Of a stretch of DNA of 9,251 nucleotides, positions 5,675 through 9,251 are shown one piece after another (positions within the stretch are counted from its first letter, which is position 1; the number at the start of each line of letters is the position of its first letter). Both the position numbers and the translations under genes were made by a program. Under the pieces are notes generated by a model. The model did no database searches and was not told where the DNA came from. It saw only the letters and a list, made by a program, of their open reading frames with translations. Location: the NCBI GenBank assembly GCA_031258055.1, contig JAIRNM010000320.1, positions 1 through 9,251 on the forward strand, written 5' to 3'. The DNA comes from Bifidobacteriaceae bacterium (GTDB lineage: Bacteria; Actinomycetota; Actinomycetes; Actinomycetales; WQXJ01).

Positions 5675-6913
5675 TTACGGCCCAAGGTGGCGGATCGAAA
5701 CCACTTGGACGGCATCGTCCCTGGCATAGCTCGGACCTGATCCGGTAACGACAGCCAAGAAACGCGGCGGGCGGGCCATGCGTGCGGCGATCCGGCGCAA
5801 ACTGGTGGCCGCGGCGTCCACCGCCCGGTCAGCGGCCGACAACTTGACTTCGAGTCCCGCCCAGTCCAAACCTCGGACCAACACCGCGTCCAATTCGCTG
5901 CCGCCTAGGTTGAAGGCTCTTACCTGCGCGTCAAGGGCCTGACTGAGCACTGTCAGATCACGGAACACGAGCGACTCGAAAAGCTGCCCAAAAGTCGGCA
6001 TGTCCTGCGACAACGATTCGACCGTGGCCCCCAGCGCCGCAGCCGCCAGCGAGGGATCAACTAAGTGCCGTTTCGGTGTCCGGCGGATTTGCGCCGCTGA
6101 GCGCAGTTGACCGCCCCAGGCTGGCTGGTCCGCCAACACCCAAAGGCGCGCCAAAGCATCAAGGTAAGCGGTCACGGTCTTGGTCGAGAGGGCGTCGCCG
6201 TAAAGGGCGGCGTCAGCCGCGAGCGTGCGGTTGGAGACGTAAGTAGCGGTGTTCCTGGCCAGTGCGAAAAGCAGGGCCCTGACCCTGGTTGGGTCACGGC
6301 GCACGCCGTCCAGCGTAATTATGTCGGTCCCAGCCATAGCCTTCAGGTAATCGCGGTTCGACGCCAGCGCGTCCGGAAGATCCCGGCGCAGATTCGACGG
6401 CCAGCCGCCCCGGCAAAGGGCCTCGGCCAGGCCGCCTAGGCCGTCAATTGGCTCTCCGCCGCGGGCCGGTTGTCCCTCCCAGAGCCGAGCGAGCGAGACC
6501 GAGCCGTCGCTTTCGCCCGATTCCACCAACGCCATGGGGCGCATCGCGACCCGGGCGAAGCGCATCGCGCCGCTGTGGCGGGTCTGGTCTTCCTCCGGAG
6601 CGGAAGAACCTGCCAGTATGAATTGGCCGTCCGCCAGGCGCCGGTCGACCTCGGCGCGGACAGCGTTGAAAAGGTCGGGGACCAATTGCCATTCGTCAAT
6701 CAGGCGGGGTACCGGGCCAGGCAGAATCGCGAAAGGGTCCACTAGGGCGGCTCGGCGCAACTCGGGACGCAAACCCAGTCTGACCTCGCTCGCGGCTCGC
6801 TGTAAGGCCGTGGTGGTCTTGCCACAGGCCTTGGGTCCCTCAATCAACGCCGCGCCCGCTCGGCGCAGGGCGGCGCGCTCCCAGCTCCTGAGACGAACCG
6901 TCGGCACAGCCAT
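5675..6913 (-). CDS. ATP-binding protein of the AAA_14/DUF4143 family
   Basis: This is a 412-residue ATPase counted from ATG 6913. Walker A GPKACGKT is at residues 26-33, Walker B LIDEWQ at 71-76 and the sensor-like ILAGSSAP at 99-106. The stretch RFARVAMRPMALVESGES is a family hallmark. The second half is the DUF4143 region, ending in a nuclease-like core with SELDAVLV and GLEVKLS (Asp and Glu-x-Lys in PD-(D/E)XK-like order). The cellular role of these proteins is unknown; they are common, stand-alone and spread horizontally. The start is uncertain: ATG 6931 and GTG 6976 are in frame, and none has a good Shine-Dalgarno. Only about 15 residues with family character precede Walker A; the codons before them are antisense to an integrase remnant. 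The native N-terminus may therefore be lost and a fortuitous start in use, or the gene may be poorly expressed. It faces the surface-protein gene convergently. Confidence 0.85.
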   Translation of the reverse strand: MAVPTVRLRSWERAALRRAGAALIEGPKACGKTTTALQRAASEVRLGLRPELRRAALVDPFAILPGPVPRLIDEWQLVPDLFNAVRAEVDRRLADGQFILAGSSAPEEDQTRHSGAMRFARVAMRPMALVESGESDGSVSLARLWEGQPARGGEPIDGLGGLAEALCRGGWPSNLRRDLPDALASNRDYLKAMAGTDIITLDGVRRDPTRVRALLFALARNTATYVSNRTLAADAALYGDALSTKTVTAYLDALARLWVLADQPAWGGQLRSAAQIRRTPKRHLVDPSLAAAALGATVESLSQDMPTFGQLFESLVFRDLTVLSQALDAQVRAFNLGGSELDAVLVRGLDWAGLEVKLSAADRAVDAAATSLRRIAARMARPPRFLAVVTGSGPSYARDDAVQVVSIRHLGP

Positions 6914-7070
6914 CGAGCGCAGCCACGGCATCGACGCAGCAGCCAAACAATTGACCCACACCGGAACAGCCACCACCCAACGCCATTACATCACCGCCAC
7001 GAACCGTAGGCCAGATGTCCGCGACGTGCTTGACGGCTTCGCGGTCACGGAGCCAGTTAACGCCGAGTAA
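6885..7070 (+). pseudogene. Tyrosine recombinase (phage/ICE-type integrase), C-terminal remnant
   Basis: The 61 codons before TAA 7068-7070 read as the C-terminal end of a tyrosine integrase. They run from LLRRTVGTAIE (the catalytic HxxR region, with the Arg kept and a Gln where the His is expected) through AAKQLTHTGTATTQRHYI to RRPDVRDVLDGF. LTH holds the usual second His and HY the catalytic Tyr. The frame stays open further upstream, but that part is only antisense of the ATPase gene and has no integrase character, so the catalytic domain is cut off at about 6885. It cannot encode a working recombinase. It ends 76 bp from the 3' end of a tRNA, the usual place for an element that integrates into a tRNA gene with integrase next to the attachment site. 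The rest of the element is not visible. Confidence 0.8.
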
Positions 7071-7146
7071 GCGGCAACTCCGAACCTAATAACACTGTTA
7101 CAAGGGTTCCTTCATGATATTTACAGGCCGCTGACCTGCGTGTTTG
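7071..7146. other. Short AT-rich gap between integrase remnant and tRNA
   Basis: This stretch is richer in A and T than its surroundings and carries the perfect 11-base palindrome TAACACTGTTA (7090-7100). No gene or terminator with a T-run is seen. Given the integrase remnant on one side and the tRNA 3' end on the other, it would be the old attachment-site flank; that is inference. Confidence 0.4.
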
Positions 7147-7220
7147 TAGCGGGAGGGGGGATCGAACCCCCGACCTCACGATTATGAGTCGTGCGCTCTA
7201 ACCGTCTGAGCTACCCCGCC
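7147..7220 (-). tRNA. tRNA with anticodon CAU, probably elongator tRNA-Met
   Basis: The minus strand from 7220 folds into a full cloverleaf. It has acceptor GGCGGGG/TCCCGCT (G-U at both ends), D stem GCTC/GAGC, and anticodon stem CACGA/TCGTG with loop CTCATAA (anticodon CAU). The variable loop is AGGTC, the T stem GGGGG/CCCCC carries loop TTCGATC, and the discriminator is A. CCA is not encoded. The sequence resembles elongator tRNA-Met more than initiator; a tRNA-Ile read as AUA after lysidine modification has the same anticodon and is not fully excluded. Its 3' end faces the integrase remnant. Confidence 0.97.
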
Positions 7221-7484
7221 GTGTGATCAATCGCGCCGCCCGGAAGACGGACGCTGGAGCCCCGGAAAGAAACCGAACCCTTGACCTGATCCTTACCATT
7301 TCTTGCCGAGGTGTAGAGCAAACTATAGCGCGGCGTAGGTCAGCGTGCATATTTCCTGGTCGGAGCCGGAATGGACTATAGCAGAAGGCGGTACCATCTA
7401 GCCGCTCAGTGTGAAGGCCTGGCCACATTTGCCTCGGATTGACGGGCGAGCGCGTTCTCGCTTCGCTGGCGGGGCGCGGCGCGG
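7221..7484. other. Gene-free stretch between tRNA and the membrane-protein gene
   Basis: No convincing gene is seen on either strand. It should hold the tRNA promoter, but no clear -35/-10 pair stands out. On the minus strand, 7287-7255 looks like the 3' half of a tRNA (variable loop AGGTC, T arm AAGGG-TTCGGTT-TCTTT, then CCGGGGC-T-CCA), with no matching 5' half upstream. A GCGAG/CTCGC hairpin with a 6-base loop (7446-7461) lies 24 bp past the stop of the neighbouring minus-strand gene and may help end its transcript. Confidence 0.5.
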
Positions 7485-8717
7485 TCAGTCCTCGACGACG
7501 AACATCTCGCAGGGCTCAGTCGGGTCGCCGTAGCACGACACGGAGACCCATTGGCCGGCCAGTGCTGGGGCACCGTTGTTACTCGATTTGACGACTGTCT
7601 CCCGGCCGACCTCGGCGAGCGCTGCGATCAACTCAGCGGGAGACATGTCAGCAAGATTCGCAGGCCATTCGTCGCAGGTTACCGAGTAGCTGCCGCGCTG
7701 GGGGGCCGGCAGGCGATCACCATCGCGTTCGCTGATCCAAGACTCCCCAGTCGGGTCCGCCTCGTATGCGCCCAGGGCGGAGATCACCGCCTCGCGGTCA
7801 TTCCCAGCGGCGCCGAGGGCGAACGAACCGAAATACAGCAGGTAGCCGTCACCTTCTGCGGGTTCTACAGGTGTCTCGCCCGTCCCCCGGCTTTCGAACG
7901 CGAAGGGCGCGGTCCCTTGCGCGTAGAAGACCGCGCCGACCGGCTCAGTCGGCGGGGTGAAGATCACGGGGAACGGCCAATCGGGGGCTGACTCCGCGAG
8001 GTGATCGCATTCCACGGTGTAGGCGGCCAAACCGGTCCCGCTCGCCAAGTCCGCCTCGGGGCTCGAGCCCGCGTCGACCGGCACCCGGATCGCGCTGCCG
8101 ACGATGCCCGGCGTCCCAGTCGCGAACTCCGACGCCGCCGCTTCGCTTTCGAGCAACGTGAAGCTGAGGTAAAACGGCATTTCCTGACTGGGCCCGAATT
8201 CGTAGGCGCCTGGCCCGGTGGAAACGAAGCTGAACGTGCTGCCGATGGTCGGCAAAGCGGCATCGCCCACGGTGACGAGAGCTTCGTTATCCGCAGACCA
8301 AACCCGGAACGCGGCGTAACCGTCCTGAGCGCCAATCGTTGGCAGCGTGACCAGCAGCGTCACGGACGGGCCGTAATGGCCCTCCGCACTAGGGGTGGAC
8401 GCCACGACCTCGGCGGTCAGGACGGCCGGGGTGGCGAAGCTGCGAGCGGGTGCCGGGCCGCGCTGGACGGCGAACACCGTGATCGCGGCGATGGCGGTGG
8501 CCACAGTTGTCGCACCCGCGGCGATGGGTAGCCAACCAGGGCGGGCGCGCTTCGGCTGAAACGGCCCCACAAAAGCGCTTACTGACGGTGCGCCCGATGC
8601 CGCCGGGTCAACCGCCAACAGGGCCGCGAGCTGGTCTCCGGCGCGGTCGCTAAGCGGCTGGCCGCGCCGGGCGGGGGCAACCGGGTTGAGACGGCTCATA
8701 GTCCGTTTCACATTCAT
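7485..8717 (-). CDS. Single-pass membrane protein, probable regulator (anti-sigma-like) of the adjacent ECF sigma factor
   Basis: This is a 410-residue protein with a cytoplasmic N-terminus of about 60 residues (SRLNPVAPARRGQPLSDRAGDQLAALL...), one transmembrane segment (62-84, WLPIAAGATTVATAIAAITV) and an extracellular part of about 320 residues. Four Cys (237, 348, 395, 403) lie outside and could form two disulfides. Its ATG is 2 bp after the sigma-factor TAA, with AAGGAG 5 bases before it inside the sigma 3' end, so the two are co-translated. Known actinobacterial ECF loci often place a membrane anti-sigma factor in this position, holding sigma inactive until an external signal arrives. 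The HxxxCxxC zinc motif of the classical anti-sigma domain is absent, and I recognise no named extracellular domain. The anti-sigma role rests on position and topology. The product could instead be an envelope protein that the sigma factor controls. Confidence 0.88.
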   Translation of the reverse strand: MNVKRTMSRLNPVAPARRGQPLSDRAGDQLAALLAVDPAASGAPSVSAFVGPFQPKRARPGWLPIAAGATTVATAIAAITVFAVQRGPAPARSFATPAVLTAEVVASTPSAEGHYGPSVTLLVTLPTIGAQDGYAAFRVWSADNEALVTVGDAALPTIGSTFSFVSTGPGAYEFGPSQEMPFYLSFTLLESEAAASEFATGTPGIVGSAIRVPVDAGSSPEADLASGTGLAAYTVECDHLAESAPDWPFPVIFTPPTEPVGAVFYAQGTAPFAFESRGTGETPVEPAEGDGYLLYFGSFALGAAGNDREAVISALGAYEADPTGESWISERDGDRLPAPQRGSYSVTCDEWPANLADMSPAELIAALAEVGRETVVKSSNNGAPALAGQWVSVSCYGDPTEPCEMFVVED

Positions 8718-8719
8718 GA

Positions 8720-9251
8720 TTACTCCTTAGGAGTTGGTAAGAGTCGTTTCAGGGCCGCCCGCGCCCGATGGGTACGCACGCGGGCGGCGCCGGGGCTGAT
8801 GCCTAGGAGGCAACCCGCCTCGCTGGCGGTTAGGCCATCCCAGTAGCGGGCGATCAGCAGCTCGCGTTGGTCGGCGGGCAATTCGGCAAGCGCGTCCAAG
8901 AGGCTCTGGTGGCAGCCCTCCGGGCAGTCCGACTGGGTCTGGCGGTCAAGCTCCACCGCATAGGCGCGGGCCAGTTCGACCGCGCGGCCAGCCGAACGCC
9001 ACTGATGCGCGATCACGTTGCGGGTGGCCGCGAACAGCCAGCCGCTGCTCAAGACCGTCGCTGGGTCCTGGGTTCGGCGGGCCACCTCCCAAGCGATGCG
9101 AAAGACTTCGGCCACGCAGTCTTCGGCCTGATCAGCGGTGCCGAGCCGCCGATGGGCGAAGGCCACCAGGCGGGCGTAATGATCGCGATAGAGAGCGGTG
9201 AACGCGTTGACCAGCTTCGGATCGGGCGAGGCTGGCCGCCCTTCGGGCGCG
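8720..9251 (-). CDS. ECF-type RNA polymerase sigma factor (N-terminus beyond the right edge)
   Basis: The frame is open from the window edge to TAA 8722-8720 (176 residues seen), and no start codon other than an internal GTG at 9166 occurs. That GTG would cut into region 2, so the true start lies outside. Region 2 runs AFTALYRDHYARLVAFAHRRLGTADQAEDCVAEVFRIAW and WLFAATRNVIAHQWRS, which bind core polymerase and the -10 element. Region 4 (LDALAELPADQRELLIARYWDGLTASEAGCLLGISPGAARVRTHRARAALKRLL) carries the helix-turn-helix for the -35 element. The two-domain layout is that of the extracytoplasmic-function group, which redirects RNA polymerase in response to envelope or environmental stress. It heads a two-gene unit with the membrane protein that follows. 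Its own promoter, where an autoregulatory site might be found, is outside the window. Confidence 0.95.
   Translation of the reverse strand, partial: APEGRPASPDPKLVNAFTALYRDHYARLVAFAHRRLGTADQAEDCVAEVFRIAWEVARRTQDPATVLSSGWLFAATRNVIAHQWRSAGRAVELARAYAVELDRQTQSDCPEGCHQSLLDALAELPADQRELLIARYWDGLTASEAGCLLGISPGAARVRTHRARAALKRLLPTPKE
8723..8728 (-). promoter_or_regulatory. Ribosome binding site of the membrane-protein gene inside the sigma-factor 3' end
   Basis: AAGGAG on the minus strand lies 5 bases before ATG 8717 and within the last codons of the sigma gene. It fixes the start and points to translational coupling. It is half of a short palindrome CTCCTAAGGAG. Confidence 0.75.

Noticed and set aside
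6534..6884. Upstream part of the plus-strand frame that ends in the integrase remnant
   Set aside because: It is antisense to the ATPase Walker motifs and has no integrase character; only the part from 6885 is accepted as integrase-derived.
7198..7428. Minus-strand open frame of 76 codons
   Set aside because: It runs into the tRNA, and its VRFLSGAP stretch is the kind of spurious translation that tRNA-like DNA gives.
7446..7461. Possible second copy of the GCGAAGCGA palindromic repeat of 5532-5584
   Set aside because: Only about ten bases (AGCGAAGCGA on the minus strand) are shared and the long arms are missing; it is treated only as a small hairpin.
8001..8531. Plus-strand open frame of 176 codons
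   Set aside because: It is antisense of the membrane-protein gene, which has a clear start, membrane helix and coupling to the sigma gene.

Overview
The window looks like the chromosome of a high-GC Gram-positive actinobacterium. Support comes from the high GC content with GTG starts, a DtxR/IdeR-type iron box, a Zur-like box, a secreted protein with the actinobacterial choice-of-anchor M domain and an LPXTG-type anchor, and a tRNA gene with no encoded CCA. The genus cannot be told from the sequence alone. Nearly all genes lie on the minus strand; the surface protein is the only intact plus-strand gene.

Layout from left to right. (1) Positions 1-2752, minus: two half-size ABC transporters with a 4-base ATGA overlap; the downstream one runs off the left edge. 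They read from a promoter (2788-2817) covered by a near-consensus iron box, so they are probably a siderophore-type (IrtAB/YbtPQ-like) heterodimer made under iron starvation. (2) Positions 2894-3519, minus: a VapBC-type toxin-antitoxin pair with a GTGA overlap. (3) Positions 3532-3727: a dense regulatory region with a 14-bp direct repeat, a TTGACA promoter element, a Zur/Fur-like palindrome and two strong hairpins in the presumed leader. (4) Positions 3728-5503, plus: a secreted, sortase-anchored choice-of-anchor M protein with Ig-like domains, of a family tied to zinc/manganese ABC transporters. (5) Positions 5504-5674: a convergent intergenic region with two large hairpins. (6) Positions 5675-6913, minus: a DUF4143/AAA_14-type ATPase whose 5' end runs antisense into the C-terminal remnant of a tyrosine integrase (6885-7070, plus). 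(7) Positions 7147-7220, minus: tRNA with anticodon CAU, probably elongator tRNA-Met and a likely old integration target. (8) Positions 7485-9251, minus: an ECF sigma factor (its N-terminus is past the right edge) followed after 2 bp by a single-pass membrane protein that is probably its regulator.

How the parts work together. Two envelope functions appear to answer to metal starvation through different regulators: iron for the ABC pair and, probably, zinc for the surface protein. They are separated by the toxin-antitoxin pair. The integrase remnant next to a tRNA marks an old insertion whose element is mostly gone. The sigma/membrane-protein pair is a separate signal-transduction unit. I see no clearly new multi-gene system. 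The most unusual spots are the structured, Zur-like-controlled leader of the orphan surface protein and the integrase/ATPase junction.
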